64,000 nt of DNA from Shewanella sp. MBTL60-007 (lineage in GTDB: Bacteria > Pseudomonadota > Gammaproteobacteria > Enterobacterales > Shewanellaceae). A program made the position numbers and the translations under genes. Positions 49,349 through 61,047 of this stretch are shown in pieces. Where the stretch lies: positions 1-64,000 of the forward strand of contig NZ_BPET01000015.1 in assembly GCF_019654915.1 (NCBI RefSeq), in the 5' to 3' direction. A model generated the notes under the pieces. It made no database searches. It worked only from the letters and a program-made list of their open reading frames with translations, and was not told the origin of the DNA. Each line of letters starts with the position of its first letter. Position 1 is the first letter of the stretch.

Positions 49349-50416
49349 ATGAGCGAACTACATTATTTATACGGTCAGCCAACCTCGACGGCTGATCTTC
49401 GGACCCATAATAGCGATTTTCAGGTACAGGAGATCCTGCCTTTTGCACCTACGGGCGAAGGTGAGCATCACCTGTTGCATATTCGCAAAGAGGGACTGAA
49501 TACAGTTGAAGTCGCTAAGAAGCTATCGAGCTTTGCCCATGTGCACCCTAAAGAGGTGACGTATGCAGGTCAAAAGGATAAACATGCAATTACCGAGCAA
49601 TGGTTTGGTGTGCGTATTCCAGGCAAAGAGACCCCTGACTGGCAGCAGCTCAATAGCGAGCAGATAACAGTGCTAAGCGCATCAAGACACAGTAAGAAGC
49701 TACGCATCGGCGCATTGGCAGGTAACCGTTTTACCTTAACTTTGCGTAATGTCAGCGATATGGCTGATGTGGTTAAACGTATTGAGCTTATTAGTGAGCA
49801 GGGGGTGCCTAATTACTTTGGTGAGCAGCGCTTTGGTCATGATGGTAAAAACTTAATGTTTGGTCGTCAGATGTTTACCGGCCGCAAAGTCAAAGATAGA
49901 AATAAGCGCAGCATGTACCTGTCTGCAGTGCGCTCCAACCTGTTTAATCTTGCCTGCTCTGCTCGTTTAGCGGCTCATGGTGTCACACCGTTAGCAGGCG
50001 ATTGCGTATTGTTAGCGGGAAGTAAGAGCTACTTTGTCGCTGAAACTTGGGATGAGACTCTGTTAGAACGTCTAGCAAAAAAGGATATCCAGTTATCTGC
50101 GCCGTTATGGGGGCGTGGTTTACCACTTGCGCAAGCTGAGGCTGCTGAGTGTGAGGCGGCAGCACTTGAGTCCCTTGCGATAGATAAAGACGGTTTGGAG
50201 CAAGCGGGACTCAATCAAGAAAGACGTGCATTGTTACTTGAGCCACAACATCTGCAATATGAAGTCGATGAAGATACCATTATTTTAAAATTTGCATTAC
50301 CATCAGGTTCTTATGCCACTTCGGTGCTACGTGAGCTGTTTGTATACCAAGATGTTCAAGAGGTGGCACGCCAACAAATGCTGGCTGAGCAAAGAAATGC
50401 TGAGGCGCAGCAATGA
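49349..50416 (+). CDS. truD: tRNA pseudouridine(13) synthase TruD
   Basis: Makes pseudouridine at position 13 of tRNA-Glu. The 355 residues include the catalytic aspartate in [15 protein letters not shown] near 72-86 and the TruD-family signature [18 protein letters not shown] near 152-169. The stop overlaps the surE start by four bases (ATGA), so the two are coupled. Same order as E. coli. Confidence 0.95.
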   Translation: MSELHYLYGQPTSTADLRTHNSDFQVQEILPFAPTGEGEHHLLHIRKEGLNTVEVAKKLSSFAHVHPKEVTYAGQKDKHAITEQWFGVRIPGKETPDWQQLNSEQITVLSASRHSKKLRIGALAGNRFTLTLRNVSDMADVVKRIELISEQGVPNYFGEQRFGHDGKNLMFGRQMFTGRKVKDRNKRSMYLSAVRSNLFNLACSARLAAHGVTPLAGDCVLLAGSKSYFVAETWDETLLERLAKKDIQLSAPLWGRGLPLAQAEAAECEAAALESLAIDKDGLEQAGLNQERRALLLEPQHLQYEVDEDTIILKFALPSGSYATSVLRELFVYQDVQEVARQQMLAEQRNAEAQQ

Positions 50417-51159
50417 AGATTCTGATCAGTAATGATGACGGAGTGAATGCCGAAGGCATAGCGGCTTTAACTCGAGCCATGAGCCAGATCGCTGAAACCC
50501 TGACTGTAGGACCTGATAGAAACTGTTCTGGGGCGAGTAATTCGTTAACCTTGACCAACCCGCTGCGACTGAATACCTTAGACAATGGTTTTATCTCTGT
50601 AAGTGGTACTCCGACAGACTGCGTCCATTTAGCGATCCGAGAGCTATACCAAGATGAGCCCGATATGGTGGTCTCAGGTATTAACGCGGGTGCGAACATG
50701 GGGGATGATACCTTGTATTCGGGGACTGTTGCTGCAGCAATGGAAGGGCGCTTTCTGGGTTTCCCTGCGATTGCCATCTCGCTGGTTGGCTATGAACACT
50801 ATGAAACGGCGGCTCATTACGCGTTAAAAATTGTCAAAGCTTTGCAGGAAAACCCTGTCGCTCAAGATAAGATCTTGAACATCAACGTACCAGATTTGCC
50901 GTTGTCTGAAGTTAAGGGAATGAAGATCACCCGTCTCGGTGCAAGACATAGAGCGGAAGGTATGGTGAGAACCCTAGATCCAGCAGGGAAGGAGATCTTT
51001 TGGTTAGGTCCACCGGGCGATGAGCAAGATGCCAGTGAAGGCACCGACTTTTATGCGGTGGCCAATGGCTATGTGTCTATTACTCCACTCACAGTGGACT
51101 TAACGGCTTTTGAGCAGCTTAAGACATTAGATAACTGGTTAGCTAAAATATCGGACTAG
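50413..51159 (+). CDS. surE: 5'/3'-nucleotidase SurE
   Basis: Metal-dependent nucleotidase linked to stationary-phase survival. The 248 residues start with [14 protein letters not shown] (metal aspartates at 8 and 9), followed by [15 protein letters not shown] near 35 and [12 protein letters not shown] near 62, and [26 protein letters not shown] near 88 onward. It overlaps truD by four bases and precedes pcm by 118 bases. The surE-pcm-nlpD-rpoS order is a conserved stationary-phase block. Confidence 0.96.
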   Translation: MKILISNDDGVNAEGIAALTRAMSQIAETLTVGPDRNCSGASNSLTLTNPLRLNTLDNGFISVSGTPTDCVHLAIRELYQDEPDMVVSGINAGANMGDDTLYSGTVAAAMEGRFLGFPAIAISLVGYEHYETAAHYALKIVKALQENPVAQDKILNINVPDLPLSEVKGMKITRLGARHRAEGMVRTLDPAGKEIFWLGPPGDEQDASEGTDFYAVANGYVSITPLTVDLTAFEQLKTLDNWLAKISD

Positions 51160-51277
51160 CACAGGCCTATAATCAGCGCTTTACGGCATATTGCCGATGA
51201 AAAGCTTTTACCGATAGCCCTATTGAGACGGGCTATCACAGTGTTAATTATCGTAATAAATATTGGAAAATAGATCT

Positions 51278-51913
51278 ATGAACCCTGTTGCCTCAACATC
51301 AGCATTGAATCTTGCAAGAAGTCTGTATGAGGCTGGGATCCGCAATGAAGCAGTATTACAGGCTGTGGCAAATACGCCGAGGGAGCAGTTTCTCGATCCG
51401 GCGCTTGGACATAAAGCCTACGAGAATACCGCCCTGCCTATAGGTCAGGGACAAACCATTTCCCAGCCCTATATTGTGGCGAGAATGACTGAGATTATCT
51501 TGCAAGCCAAACCGACTAAAGTGCTTGAAATTGGCACAGGTTCGGGTTATCAGGCAGCGGTTTTAGCAAAGTTAGTGCCTCAGTTGTGTACGGTTGAACG
51601 AATTAAAAGCCTGCAGATCCAAGCAAGGCAAAGGTTAAAAAAGCTTAACTTACACAATATCGCTTTTAAATACGGTGATGGCTGGCAGGGCTGGCCGAGT
51701 AAAGGTCCCTACGATGCGATAATGGTAACGGCGGCAGCAAGCTCAATTCCTGAGGCGTTAGTGGCACAGCTTGCCGAAGGTGGTGTGTTAGTGATCCCAG
51801 TAGGAGAGACCCAACAGCGCTTGTTAAAGGTGACTCGCATTGGCGAGCAGTTTACATCAGAGGTTATTGAGGACGTGCGTTTTGTACCACTTGTTAGTGG
51901 CGAACTTGCTTAG
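51278..51913 (+). CDS. pcm: Protein-L-isoaspartate O-methyltransferase
   Basis: Repairs damaged proteins by methylating isoaspartyl residues. The 211 residues contain [19 protein letters not shown] near 52 onward, the cofactor loop [16 protein letters not shown] near 82-97 and the C-terminal [11 protein letters not shown]. An in-frame TTG lies five codons upstream, but the ATG at 51278 is the natural start and keeps the usual length. Confidence 0.95.
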   Translation: MNPVASTSALNLARSLYEAGIRNEAVLQAVANTPREQFLDPALGHKAYENTALPIGQGQTISQPYIVARMTEIILQAKPTKVLEIGTGSGYQAAVLAKLVPQLCTVERIKSLQIQARQRLKKLNLHNIAFKYGDGWQGWPSKGPYDAIMVTAAASSIPEALVAQLAEGGVLVIPVGETQQRLLKVTRIGEQFTSEVIEDVRFVPLVSGELA

Positions 51914-51992
51914 GCTTAGCACTGGCACATTTAGCGACAGATAATAACTTAGTCGTATAGACAACAGGATGGTTTGGGGTGAAGAGTTAAGA

Positions 51993-52883
51993 ATGAGGTT
52001 CGTTTGCTTTTATTGTGTCTGCACGTTGCTACTTTCAGGTTGTAGTTTTCAATCTGAAAGGCCTGCTCCTGTAGAATCTATCAATGGTCCTCAGACCCCA
52101 TCGATCAGTAAAGGATCGATTAAGGGAAGTCGTTATATCGTTAAAACAGGCGATACTTTATATTCTATTGCTTGGGGAGCGAATAAAGATTTTGTGGATC
52201 TTGCCAAGCAAAATCGCCTACCAAAGCCTTATACCATCTACCCTGGGCAAGTATTGAGTCTTAACTCTAAAAAAACTGTTACAAATAGCCAAAGCGTCAA
52301 GAAAACGTCTAATTCAACGGTTAAAACGGCCTCTAAAAGCAATGAAAGTGCTAAAAAACAAACTGTTAGTAGTAAGCCTGCAACATCGAATAGCCAAAGT
52401 AATGGGTCAAAAAAACAGCTTGATCCTGCCACAAAGCCTGCGTATTCTGTAACAAGCGGTCAACAAGATGTTAACCGAGTTGTCCACAAGCCAGCCGAGC
52501 TCCCAACGAAAGTGAGTCGATGGTCCTGGCCTGTGAAGGGTAAGGTGATTGGAACTTTCTCTGCCAAAGAGCAGGGAAATAAAGGGATAAAGATCGCCGG
52601 TAACCGAGGTGATGCAATTAAAGCGGCTGCAAGCGGTAGAGTCGTTTACGCAGGTAGTGCACTTCGGGGGTATGGGAACTTAGTCATTATTAAACATAGT
52701 GACGATTACTTAAGTGCTTATGCCCACGCTGATAAGATCTTAGTTAAAGAAAAGCAAACTGTTAATGTTGGACAAACAGTAGCAACAATGGGAAGCACTG
52801 GCACAAATCGGATCATGTTACATTTTGAGATCCGCTACCATGGAAAGTCAGTAAACCCACTTAATTTTTTGCCTAAACAATAG
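51993..52883 (+). CDS. nlpD: Murein hydrolase activator NlpD (LysM and LytM lipoprotein)
   Basis: Outer-membrane lipoprotein that activates the amidase AmiC in septal peptidoglycan splitting. The 296-residue product has a lipobox (LLLSGC, cysteine near 17), a LysM domain near 47-92 (YIVKTGDTLYSIAWG), a serine-, lysine- and asparagine-rich linker near 95-170, and a LytM/M23 domain near 180-296. As in E. coli NlpD the zinc site is degenerate: GIKIAG replaces the first histidine-aspartate motif and MLHFEIRY has only one of the last two histidines. The main rpoS promoter in E. coli lies within nlpD; the same is likely here. Confidence 0.93.
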   Translation: MRFVCFYCVCTLLLSGCSFQSERPAPVESINGPQTPSISKGSIKGSRYIVKTGDTLYSIAWGANKDFVDLAKQNRLPKPYTIYPGQVLSLNSKKTVTNSQSVKKTSNSTVKTASKSNESAKKQTVSSKPATSNSQSNGSKKQLDPATKPAYSVTSGQQDVNRVVHKPAELPTKVSRWSWPVKGKVIGTFSAKEQGNKGIKIAGNRGDAIKAAASGRVVYAGSALRGYGNLVIIKHSDDYLSAYAHADKILVKEKQTVNVGQTVATMGSTGTNRIMLHFEIRYHGKSVNPLNFLPKQ

Positions 52884-52958
52884 TTGTTGGGCCGCCATTT
52901 TGGCAAATCGGAGGATAGTGAAGTGCAGTAGTTAAATGTAAAATTCGGGAGATATATT

Positions 52959-53927
52959 ATGGGCAGATTAAATAGTGCCGTTGTCGCAGAGCAACCTAAC
53001 AGCCACTCTGCAGAAGATTCATCAAGTGATCTTACTAAACAGGATGTAAAAGAAGCGGAATTAGAACAACAAGTACAAGATGATTTACAGAAAAACTTAG
53101 ATGCCACACAGTTGTATCTAGGTGAAATTGGATTTTCCCCTCTCCTTAGTGCGGAGGAAGAAGTGTATTTTTCACGTAAATCCCTTAAAGGGTGTGAAAA
53201 GTCTCGTAACCGCATGATTGAAAGTAACCTCAGATTGGTCGTTAAAATTGCGCGTCGATACAATAATCGCGGCTTAGCGCTGCTTGATCTTATCGAAGAG
53301 GGTAATTTGGGCCTGATCCGCGCCGTAGAGAAGTTTGACCCTGAACGTGGTTTTAGATTTTCAACCTATGCCACATGGTGGATTAGACAGACGATTGAGC
53401 GAGCGATCATGAATCAAACGCGAACCATTCGACTTCCCATCCATGTTGTCAAAGAGCTAAACGTTTATCTGCGTACAGCTCGAGAACTGGCGCATAAGTT
53501 AGACCATGAACCTACGGCAGAAGAGATTGCTGATCAGCTAGAGTTGCCGAGCGCAGATGTAAGCCGAATGCTTAAGCTCAATGAAAGAATAACTTCCGTC
53601 GACACGCCTTTAGGCGGTGAAAGCGACAAAGCATTACTAGATGTACTCGCAGACGATGATAAAGTTGGACCTGACTATAAAGTGCAAGACGAAGATATGT
53701 CTAAGTCAGTAGTGAAATGGTTAGATGAGCTTAATACCAAGCAAAGAGAAGTGTTAGCGCGCAGATTTGGTTTGCTAGGTTATGAGCCTTCTACTTTAGA
53801 AAATGTGGGTAAAGAGATAGGACTGACTCGAGAAAGAGTACGACAGATCCAAGTTGAGGCGCTTAAGCGTTTGAAAGACTTGCTAGGAGCACAGGGACTA
53901 TCGGTTGAAGCGATATTTAGAGTATAG
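52959..53927 (+). CDS. rpoS: RNA polymerase sigma factor RpoS
   Basis: General stress and stationary-phase sigma factor. The 322 residues include region 1.2 ([21 protein letters not shown] near 48), the core-binding region 2 ([19 protein letters not shown] near 106), the -10 recognition helix ([17 protein letters not shown] near 131), region 3 and a region 4 helix-turn-helix ([20 protein letters not shown] near 282) for the -35 box. GGGAG lies before the ATG. The sequence from nlpD to rpoS is collinear with E. coli. Confidence 0.97.
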   Translation: MGRLNSAVVAEQPNSHSAEDSSSDLTKQDVKEAELEQQVQDDLQKNLDATQLYLGEIGFSPLLSAEEEVYFSRKSLKGCEKSRNRMIESNLRLVVKIARRYNNRGLALLDLIEEGNLGLIRAVEKFDPERGFRFSTYATWWIRQTIERAIMNQTRTIRLPIHVVKELNVYLRTARELAHKLDHEPTAEEIADQLELPSADVSRMLKLNERITSVDTPLGGESDKALLDVLADDDKVGPDYKVQDEDMSKSVVKWLDELNTKQREVLARRFGLLGYEPSTLENVGKEIGLTRERVRQIQVEALKRLKDLLGAQGLSVEAIFRV

Positions 53928-53960
53928 CGTTTGATACCATCAATCGAGATAAGATAAATA

Positions 53961-53993
53961 AAAAGCGCAGTTGCTAATCAACTGCGCTTTTTT
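53961..53993. terminator. Two-way terminator between rpoS and mutS
   Basis: AAAAGCGCAGTTG and CAACTGCGCTTTT form a long stem, flanked by A and T runs on either side, between convergent genes. Confidence 0.9.
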
Positions 53994-54038
53994 GATCCTG
54001 CCTCTATCTATCTCGTGTTTAACTAGGCTTAAAGGGGG

Positions 54039-56618
54039 CTATAAAGCCAGTTTCTTAAGGTTATAGAGATAATCAAGAGCCTGCCTTGGCGTCAATTCAT
54101 CGGGGTTCATCTTCTCTAGGGCTTCAAGCACAGGAGAGGGAGCTGGTGATGAGAAGCTAATACTTTGCTGTAGAGGCTGTTGGGTATCGTTATGATTAAC
54201 TTCATGATCTCGGCTTTCCAGCTGATGTAGCTTATGTTTTGCAGCGCTGATGACACAATTTGGCACACCCGCGAGTGCAGCTACCTGCAGTCCATAACTG
54301 CGGCTGGCGGCTCCCTCTTGGACAGCATGCATAAATACGATGCTGTCACCATGTTCGACCGCATCTAAATGCACATTCTCGACATTTGATAACTGCTCTG
54401 GCAGCTGAGTCAGCTCGAAGTAATGGGTGGCAAACAACGTCATTGCCTGCAACTGTTTCGCCAAATACTCAGCTGCTGACCAAGCAAGCGACAGGCCATC
54501 ATAGGTAGAGGTTCCGCGACCAATTTCATCCATCAAGACTAAGCTGTTTGGCGTGGCATTATGTAAGATATTGGCGGTTTCTGTCATTTCTACCATGAAG
54601 GTTGAGCGACCAGAGGCCAAGTCATCTGATGCGCCAATACGAGTAAATATTCTATCGACAGGGCCAATCACTGCGTGCTCAGCTGGTACATAACAGCCGA
54701 TATGTGCCATGAGTGTGATCAAGGCAACTTGGCGCATGTAGGTCGATTTACCGCCCATATTCGGGCCTGTAACGATCAGCATCTTTCGCTGGGCATTTAA
54801 GGTCACTGGGTTAGCGATAAATGGACTTTGGCTAACTTGCTCAACAACGGGGTGACGACCTGCTTCAATCTGGATCCCGGACGTGTTTGATAGCTCTGGA
54901 CAATGGTAATTTAAGCTTTCAGCACGTTCGGCAAAGTTACATAACACATCAAGTTCTGCTGATGCTTTAGCAAAATCTTGCAGTTCATATAGCTTAGGCA
55001 AGATAAGATCGAACAGCTGTTCCCATAGCTGCTTTTCAAGTGCCAGTGCTTTGCCTTGGCTCGATAGGACCTTTTCTTCATGTTCCTTAAGCTCAGGAAT
55101 AATGTAGCGTTCGGTATTTTTTAGCGTTTGTCTGCGCTGGTAGCTTAAGGGCACCAGATCGGATTCGCGGCGACTGACTTCAATATAGTAACCATGGACG
55201 CGGTTATAGCCGACTTTGAGAGTTGAGATCCCCGTCTGTTCTTTCTCACGTGATTCGAGTTCTTGTAGATAATCGGTGGCACCTTCGCTCAGCTTGCGCC
55301 ATTGATCTAACTCTTCACAGTAACCCTCACGGATCACGCCACCATCGCGAATAAGCATAGGCGGATTATCGACAACGGCGCGAGACAATAGCTCGAGCTC
55401 TGCAGGAAACTCACCGATGACTTGCGACAAATACTTAAGATGAGGTGCATTGGCCTGAGTGAGCGTCTGTTGCAATTGAGGCAATAGTGCTAAGGCTTGA
55501 CGTAGTCGGGCAAAGTCTCGCGGACGGGCGTTGCGCAGTGCGATACGCGCAGTAATACGCTCCACATCACCGAGCGCTTTAAGATCTTCAGATAGGACCT
55601 CAAAGTGACCAGTGGACATCAGCTCTTCAATCGAGCTTTGTCTCGCTCGAATAATGTCATGATTGCGCAGAGGCTGGTGGATCCAGCGTTGCAGCATGCG
55701 GCTGCCCATAGGCGTCACAGTATTGTCGAGCACAGATGCTAGGGTATTTTCACGTCCACCCTGTAGGTTTACCGTGAGCTCTAAGTTACGACGGGTAGCG
55801 GCATCTAGCACTATGCTGTCGGACTGATTAAAACGCACGATAGAGTTGATATGGGGCAGAGCCGTACGTTGAGTGTCTTTCACGTACTGCATTAAGCAGC
55901 CAGCAGCCTGTAAGGAAAGTCGTGCGTCTTCAATACCAAAGCCTTTGAGATCTTTGGTGCCAAACTGATTAAGTAAGAGACGATGGCAAGTATCGTAATC
56001 AAACTCCCACTCTGGACGACGGCGAGTACCGTTCATGCCTGAAATTAGACTCATCTGAGAGAAGTCTTCACTATAAAGCAGTTCAGCAGGGTTGGTACGT
56101 TGTAGCTCAGCTTCTAGCGCTTCGGTATCGGCAAGCTCTGTAATGACGAAGCGCCCCGATGCGACATCTAATGTGGCATAGCCGTAGCCAGTCTTACCTT
56201 GATAGAGCGCCGCGAGCAGATTGTCTTGACGTTCTTGCAGTAGCGCCTCATCGGTTAATGTACCCGGGGTTACAATCCGCACCACTTTACGCTCAACTGG
56301 ACCTTTAGAAGTGGCTGGATCACCAACCTGCTCACAAATAGCCACAGATACGCGTAACTGAACCAGTTTTGCTAAATAGCCTTCTACCGCATGGTAGGGC
56401 AGGCCAGCCATAGGAATAGGGTCGCCGCCGCTTTTGCCTCGGGCCGTTAAGGAGATCCCGAGTAGTTCAGATGCCTTTTTAGCGTCTTCATAAAAGAGCT
56501 CATAAAAATCGCCCATGCGGTAAAAGAGCAACATATCAGGATGTTGGGCTTTTAACGTCAAGTATTGACGCATCATAGGAGTGTGTTTTTCTAAGCTTTG
56601 AGGATCAATAGCGGTCAT
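54039..56618 (-). CDS. mutS: DNA mismatch repair protein MutS
   Basis: Recognises mispaired bases and, with MutL and MutH, starts strand-specific repair. The mismatch-wedge motif [11 protein letters not shown] is near residue 30, and the ATPase domain holds [19 protein letters not shown] near 618, the Walker B aspartate region [16 protein letters not shown] near 693 and the [11 protein letters not shown] element. The frame extends 76 codons further, but that stretch is unlike MutS and runs into the recA control region; [16 protein letters not shown] matches the family start and gives 859 residues. The ribosome site is weak. Convergent with rpoS, divergent from recA. Confidence 0.95.
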   Translation of the reverse strand: MTAIDPQSLEKHTPMMRQYLTLKAQHPDMLLFYRMGDFYELFYEDAKKASELLGISLTARGKSGGDPIPMAGLPYHAVEGYLAKLVQLRVSVAICEQVGDPATSKGPVERKVVRIVTPGTLTDEALLQERQDNLLAALYQGKTGYGYATLDVASGRFVITELADTEALEAELQRTNPAELLYSEDFSQMSLISGMNGTRRRPEWEFDYDTCHRLLLNQFGTKDLKGFGIEDARLSLQAAGCLMQYVKDTQRTALPHINSIVRFNQSDSIVLDAATRRNLELTVNLQGGRENTLASVLDNTVTPMGSRMLQRWIHQPLRNHDIIRARQSSIEELMSTGHFEVLSEDLKALGDVERITARIALRNARPRDFARLRQALALLPQLQQTLTQANAPHLKYLSQVIGEFPAELELLSRAVVDNPPMLIRDGGVIREGYCEELDQWRKLSEGATDYLQELESREKEQTGISTLKVGYNRVHGYYIEVSRRESDLVPLSYQRRQTLKNTERYIIPELKEHEEKVLSSQGKALALEKQLWEQLFDLILPKLYELQDFAKASAELDVLCNFAERAESLNYHCPELSNTSGIQIEAGRHPVVEQVSQSPFIANPVTLNAQRKMLIVTGPNMGGKSTYMRQVALITLMAHIGCYVPAEHAVIGPVDRIFTRIGASDDLASGRSTFMVEMTETANILHNATPNSLVLMDEIGRGTSTYDGLSLAWSAAEYLAKQLQAMTLFATHYFELTQLPEQLSNVENVHLDAVEHGDSIVFMHAVQEGAASRSYGLQVAALAGVPNCVISAAKHKLHQLESRDHEVNHNDTQQPLQQSISFSSPAPSPVLEALEKMNPDELTPRQALDYLYNLKKLAL

Positions 56619-56938
56619 CGATTTGTTTTGCCTGTCATTTACTGTGGCAGCTTGAAGTGCCTTAAACAATATTGGTGTCAATATTAACAATATTTTGCAG
56701 CATTGAGGCGTAATTCTTACAGTGTTTCGGTAATAAATTACTGTGGATAAATCTCTATGCTTATCAAGTGCATGATTTACTTGAAGATATAAAATATTTT
56801 TACACAGTACTTGATACTGTATGATTGTACAGTATACTAGTTTCATATTGAGGCTCTAGCGAAGGCAAATTGAGTCGTCACTCAAATGATAAATCAGTGT
56901 GCAACTGTGTTTGCGCTATGATCCAGAGGATATTAGGA
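56619..56938. other. Divergent control region of mutS and recA
   Basis: 320 bases, AT-rich, holding the recA promoter with its LexA box at 56811-56838 and, presumably, the mutS promoter on the other strand. Nothing else was recognised. Confidence 0.5.
56811..56838 (+). promoter_or_regulatory. recA promoter with LexA operator in the spacer
   Basis: TTGATA (-35) at 56811-56816 and TATACT (-10) at 56833-56838 are separated by exactly 16 bases, and those 16 bases are a perfect CTGT-N8-ACAG LexA box (56817-56832). Bound LexA would fully block the polymerase. The start codon is about 100 bases downstream. Confidence 0.9.
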
Positions 56939-58006
56939 ATGAAGATAGATCCAAATAAAGAGAAAGCATTGAACGCCGTTTTAGGACAGATTGAGAAGCA
57001 GTTTGGTAAAGGCTCAATCATGAAGTTAGGCGAAGACCGTTCAATGGACGTAGAAACGATTTCTACTGGCTCATTAGCTTTGGACGTGGCGTTAGGTGCA
57101 GGCGGCTTACCTATGGGTCGTATCGTTGAGATCTATGGTCCAGAATCTTCAGGTAAAACAACGTTAACTCTTGAAGTTATCGCTGCAGCGCAAAAGCAGG
57201 GTAAGACCTGTGCCTTTATCGATGCTGAGCATGCACTTGATCCTATCTACGCTCAAAAGCTAGGTGTAGATATCGACAATCTATTATGTTCACAGCCTGA
57301 TACTGGTGAGCAGGCGCTTGAGATTTGTGATGCACTGACTCGAAGCGGCGCAGTAGACGTGATTATCGTTGACTCGGTTGCAGCATTGACACCAAAGGCT
57401 GAAATTGAAGGCGAGATTGGTGATTCTCACATGGGTCTTGCGGCGCGTATGATGAGCCAAGCAATGCGTAAGCTTGCGGGTAACCTTAAGCAGTCAAATA
57501 CACTGCTTATTTTCATCAACCAGATTCGTATGAAGATTGGTGTTATGTTCGGTAACCCAGAGACCACTACTGGTGGTAACGCACTTAAGTTCTATGCTTC
57601 TGTTCGTCTAGATATCCGTCGTACAGGTGCGATTAAAGATAGAGAAGAAGTGATCGGTAACGAGACTCGCGTAAAAGTGGTTAAGAACAAGATCGCTGCT
57701 CCGTTCAAACAAGCTGAGTTCCAGATCCTTTATGGTCAAGGTATCAACAGCACAGGTGAGCTAGTTGACCTAGGTGTGCAGCACAAGCTAATCGAAAAGT
57801 CTGGTGCTTGGTATAGCTATAAAGGTGACAAGATTGGTCAAGGCCGAGCAAATGCTGGTAAATACCTAATCGAAAACCCTGCAGTGTCAGATGAAATCGA
57901 AACGACACTGCGCGCTATGCTATTAGGCAATGGTGAGAAGGTGAGTGCAGAACCCGCTGATACCGCTGGCGATAACATCGACTTAGAGACCGGCGAAGTA
58001 TTTTAA
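56939..58006 (+). CDS. recA: Recombinase RecA
   Basis: Forms filaments on single-stranded DNA for strand exchange and triggers LexA self-cleavage. The 355-residue product starts at [11 protein letters not shown], with AGGA 8 bases ahead; 23 more upstream codons are open but belong to the leader. Walker [10 protein letters not shown] is near 67-75, the DNA loop region [18 protein letters not shown] near 150, and the L2-side [22 protein letters not shown] near 193-214. The acidic C-terminal tail is present. The gene usually next to it, recX, is absent here. Confidence 0.97.
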   Translation: MKIDPNKEKALNAVLGQIEKQFGKGSIMKLGEDRSMDVETISTGSLALDVALGAGGLPMGRIVEIYGPESSGKTTLTLEVIAAAQKQGKTCAFIDAEHALDPIYAQKLGVDIDNLLCSQPDTGEQALEICDALTRSGAVDVIIVDSVAALTPKAEIEGEIGDSHMGLAARMMSQAMRKLAGNLKQSNTLLIFINQIRMKIGVMFGNPETTTGGNALKFYASVRLDIRRTGAIKDREEVIGNETRVKVVKNKIAAPFKQAEFQILYGQGINSTGELVDLGVQHKLIEKSGAWYSYKGDKIGQGRANAGKYLIENPAVSDEIETTLRAMLLGNGEKVSAEPADTAGDNIDLETGEVF

Positions 58007-58373
58007 GCTTGCCAGCTAGATAGCAGACGACTTAGTCTGCTATCTAGCAATCTTCGAAAAGCACTGACCCTAAATCCTTCTGTTTAAACTCTCACTTCTA
58101 GTTTGTTTAGAGCTGTCGTTCAATAACATTAGCTCTTTTTCGTTAAAAGCGGCTGTATAGCCTAAATTCATCAGGTTTTCTCCAATAGTAAGCCACTATT
58201 TAATATCCCTCAGTTAGTCGCTATCGCGTTTTAGGCTGTTAATTTATGCTCCTCACGCAGTTTTGCATTAACAGGGCTGGTTGTTGGGCATGACTCTGCT
58301 TATAATGCTATCCATAAAAATTTATCACTCAGCTCTTTAGGGCTATTTGCTCAACCTAATTCAGGACGGTTTC
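58007..58373. other. recA-alaS intergenic region, no recX
   Basis: About 370 bases. It opens with a perfect 14-bp inverted repeat (58015-58048) and contains no open frame of the size or kind expected for RecX. A TATAAT at 58301-58306, about 70 bases before alaS, is a candidate -10 box without a good -35. Confidence 0.6.
58015..58048 (+). terminator. Strong hairpin after recA, without a T tract
   Basis: GCTAGATAGCAGAC and GTCTGCTATCTAGC pair perfectly over 14 bp with a 6-base loop, starting 8 bases past the recA stop. The next bases are AATCTTCG, so it is a stem without the usual T run; it may end the transcript or protect its 3' end. Confidence 0.6.
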
Positions 58374-60998
58374 ATGTATCAAACCACTGCGGCACTGCGA
58401 AGTGCTTTTTTGGAATATTTCCGCACAAATGGTCACCAGGTCGTTGATAGTAGCTCACTCGTTCCAGGGAACGATCCGACTCTACTGTTTACCAATGCGG
58501 GTATGAACCAGTTTAAAGATGTGTTTTTGGGGGCTGATAAGCGTAATTACACAAGAGCAACCTCTTCACAGCGCTGCGTTCGTGCGGGCGGAAAGCACAA
58601 TGACTTAGACAACGTTGGCTACACAGCACGTCATCATACTTTTTTTGAAATGTTGGGTAACTTCAGCTTTGGTGATTACTTTAAAGAAGACGCGATTCGT
58701 TTTGCTTGGACTTTCCTTACTGAAGAGCTAAAGCTACCGAAAGAGCGTCTTTGCGTCACGATTTATGAAACCGATGACGAAGCGTTTGATCTTTGGACTC
58801 AAAAAATTGGTGTCGCAGCAGAAAATGTTATCCGCATTGGCGACAACAAAGGTGCACCATACGCCTCTGATAACTTCTGGCAGATGGGCGATACAGGTCC
58901 ATGTGGTCCTTGTACAGAGATCTTCTATGATCACGGCGATCATATCTGGGGTGGACGTCCTGGCACGCCTGAAGAAGATGGCGACCGCTTTATCGAGATC
59001 TGGAACATCGTATTTATGCAGTATAACCGTCAAGCTGACGGTGAAATGAAGCCACTACCCAAGCCATCGGTTGATACGGGTATGGGTATTGAGCGTATTG
59101 CAGCGATTATGCAGGGCGTACACTCAAACTACGAAATTGATATTTTCCAAGCTTTGATTAAGAAGACGGCATCTATTCTTGGCGTAACGGATCTTGAAAA
59201 TAAATCTTTGCGCGTGATCGCAGACCACATTCGCTCGTGCGCATTCCTAGTGGCAGATGGTGTGATGCCTTCTAATGAAGGTCGTGGTTATGTACTTCGT
59301 CGTATTATCCGCCGCGCCGTGCGTCACGGTAACAAGCTTGGTGCAACCGATAGCTTCTTCTATAAATTAGTGCCAACTTTGATCGAAGTGATGGGCGATG
59401 CAGCTAAAGGCTTGCAAGAGACTCAGGCTATCGTTGAGAAATCACTAAAAGCGGAAGAGGAGCAGTTTGCTCGTACACTAGAACGCGGCCTAGGTATTTT
59501 AGATGCGGCGCTAAATGAACTAACAAGCAAAGAGTTAGATGGCGAAACTGCATTTAAGCTTTACGACACCTATGGTTTCCCTGTCGATTTGACTGCTGAC
59601 GTTTGTCGTGAGCGTGATATCACAGTTGATGAGGCGGGTTTTGAAGCCGCTATGGCGGAACAGCGTAAGCGTGCACAAGCTGCCGGTCAATTCGATACTG
59701 ACTATAACGAAGGTCTTAAGATTGACGAGCAAAGCAGCTTTACCGGTTACACTGAGCTGAACGATAAGGCTGTCGTGTCTGCAATTTATAAAGCGGGCGA
59801 TGCTATTGAGTCTATCGCTGCTGGCGAAGAAGCGGTTATCGTTCTAGATAGCACACCATTTTATGGTGAGTCAGGCGGTCAGTGTGGTGACAAAGGTGTA
59901 CTGATAGCTGATGGTATCGAGTTTGCTGTGACTGACACACAGAAGTATGGTCAAGCGATTGGTCATATCGGACGCGTTATCACTGGTGAAATCAAAGCTG
60001 GCCAAGCATTGTCTGCGAATGTTGATAAGAAACTTCGTCATAGAACAGAACTAAACCACTCGGTGACTCACCTTCTTCATGCGGCGCTTCGCCAAGTGTT
60101 AGGGACACATGTGACTCAGAAAGGTTCTTTGGTTGATCCTGAGCGTCTACGTTTTGACTTCTCTCACTTTGAAGGTGTTAAAGCCAGCGAGCTAAAAGAA
60201 GTAGAAGAGTTAGTGAATACCCAAATTCGCCGTAACCACGAACTGACTGCAGAAGTGATGGATATCGAAACCGCCAAAGAGAAAGGTGCTATGGCACTAT
60301 TTGGTGAGAAATACGATTCAGAAGTACGTGTTGTTACTATGGGGGATTTCTCTATCGAACTATGTGGTGGTACTCACGTAGGCCGTACTGGTGATATAGG
60401 TTTATTTAAGATCACTTCTGAGGGCGGTATCGCAGCAGGCGTACGTCGTATTGAGGCGGTAACAGGCGCAGCGGCGATGGCTTATGTTGCCAAGCAGCAA
60501 GCACAGCTTGAAGAAGCGGCTGCACTATTGAAAGGCGATAGCGCTTCAGTCGTGGCTAAGCTAAAAGCTCAGCTTGATAAGACTAAGTTACTTGAAAAAG
60601 AGTTATCTCAGTTAAAAGATAAGTTGGCTGCAGCGACCAGTGCTGATCTTGCAGGAGACGCCGTTGACGTTAATGGCGTTAAAGTCCTTGTGAAGAAGTT
60701 AGAGGGCGTTGATGCGGGCGCACTACGCGGTTTGCAAGATGAGCTTAAGCAGAAGCTACAGTCTGGTATTGTGGTACTAGCGATTGCGGGTGATGCTAAA
60801 GTGAATCTGATAGCTGGCGTCACGAAAGATCTTACTGGCAAGGTTAAAGCCGGTGAGTTGGTTGCTTCTATCGCAGCGCAAGTTGGCGGTAAAGGTGGTG
60901 GACGTCCTGATATGGCTCAAGCTGGCGGTAGCCAACCAGAGAACCTTGATGGTGCCTTAGAGCAAGTTATTCCATGGATCTCAGCTAAGCTTGCTTAA
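58374..60998 (+). CDS. alaS: Alanyl-tRNA synthetase
   Basis: Charges tRNA-Ala and edits mischarged glycine and serine. The 874 residues start at [13 protein letters not shown], with AGGA 7 bases ahead; nine further upstream codons are open but unlike the family. Class II motifs include the [19 protein letters not shown] region near 84-102 and the [17 protein letters not shown] loop near 302. The editing site has [16 protein letters not shown] near 563 and ELCGGTHV near 662 with its zinc ligands, and the C-Ala domain ends the protein near [19 protein letters not shown]. Often follows recA-recX, as in E. coli. Confidence 0.97.
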   Translation: MYQTTAALRSAFLEYFRTNGHQVVDSSSLVPGNDPTLLFTNAGMNQFKDVFLGADKRNYTRATSSQRCVRAGGKHNDLDNVGYTARHHTFFEMLGNFSFGDYFKEDAIRFAWTFLTEELKLPKERLCVTIYETDDEAFDLWTQKIGVAAENVIRIGDNKGAPYASDNFWQMGDTGPCGPCTEIFYDHGDHIWGGRPGTPEEDGDRFIEIWNIVFMQYNRQADGEMKPLPKPSVDTGMGIERIAAIMQGVHSNYEIDIFQALIKKTASILGVTDLENKSLRVIADHIRSCAFLVADGVMPSNEGRGYVLRRIIRRAVRHGNKLGATDSFFYKLVPTLIEVMGDAAKGLQETQAIVEKSLKAEEEQFARTLERGLGILDAALNELTSKELDGETAFKLYDTYGFPVDLTADVCRERDITVDEAGFEAAMAEQRKRAQAAGQFDTDYNEGLKIDEQSSFTGYTELNDKAVVSAIYKAGDAIESIAAGEEAVIVLDSTPFYGESGGQCGDKGVLIADGIEFAVTDTQKYGQAIGHIGRVITGEIKAGQALSANVDKKLRHRTELNHSVTHLLHAALRQVLGTHVTQKGSLVDPERLRFDFSHFEGVKASELKEVEELVNTQIRRNHELTAEVMDIETAKEKGAMALFGEKYDSEVRVVTMGDFSIELCGGTHVGRTGDIGLFKITSEGGIAAGVRRIEAVTGAAAMAYVAKQQAQLEEAAALLKGDSASVVAKLKAQLDKTKLLEKELSQLKDKLAAATSADLAGDAVDVNGVKVLVKKLEGVDAGALRGLQDELKQKLQSGIVVLAIAGDAKVNLIAGVTKDLTGKVKAGELVASIAAQVGGKGGGRPDMAQAGGSQPENLDGALEQVIPWISAKLA

Positions 60999-61020
60999 GC
61001 ATTAGTGATAAACAGATAAA

Positions 61021-61047
61021 AAAACGCCCTTGATGGGCGTTTTTTTA
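61021..61047 (+). terminator. Terminator of alaS
   Basis: AAAACGCCC and GGGCGTTTTTTT pair around a TTGAT loop, 23 bases past the alaS stop. Confidence 0.9.
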
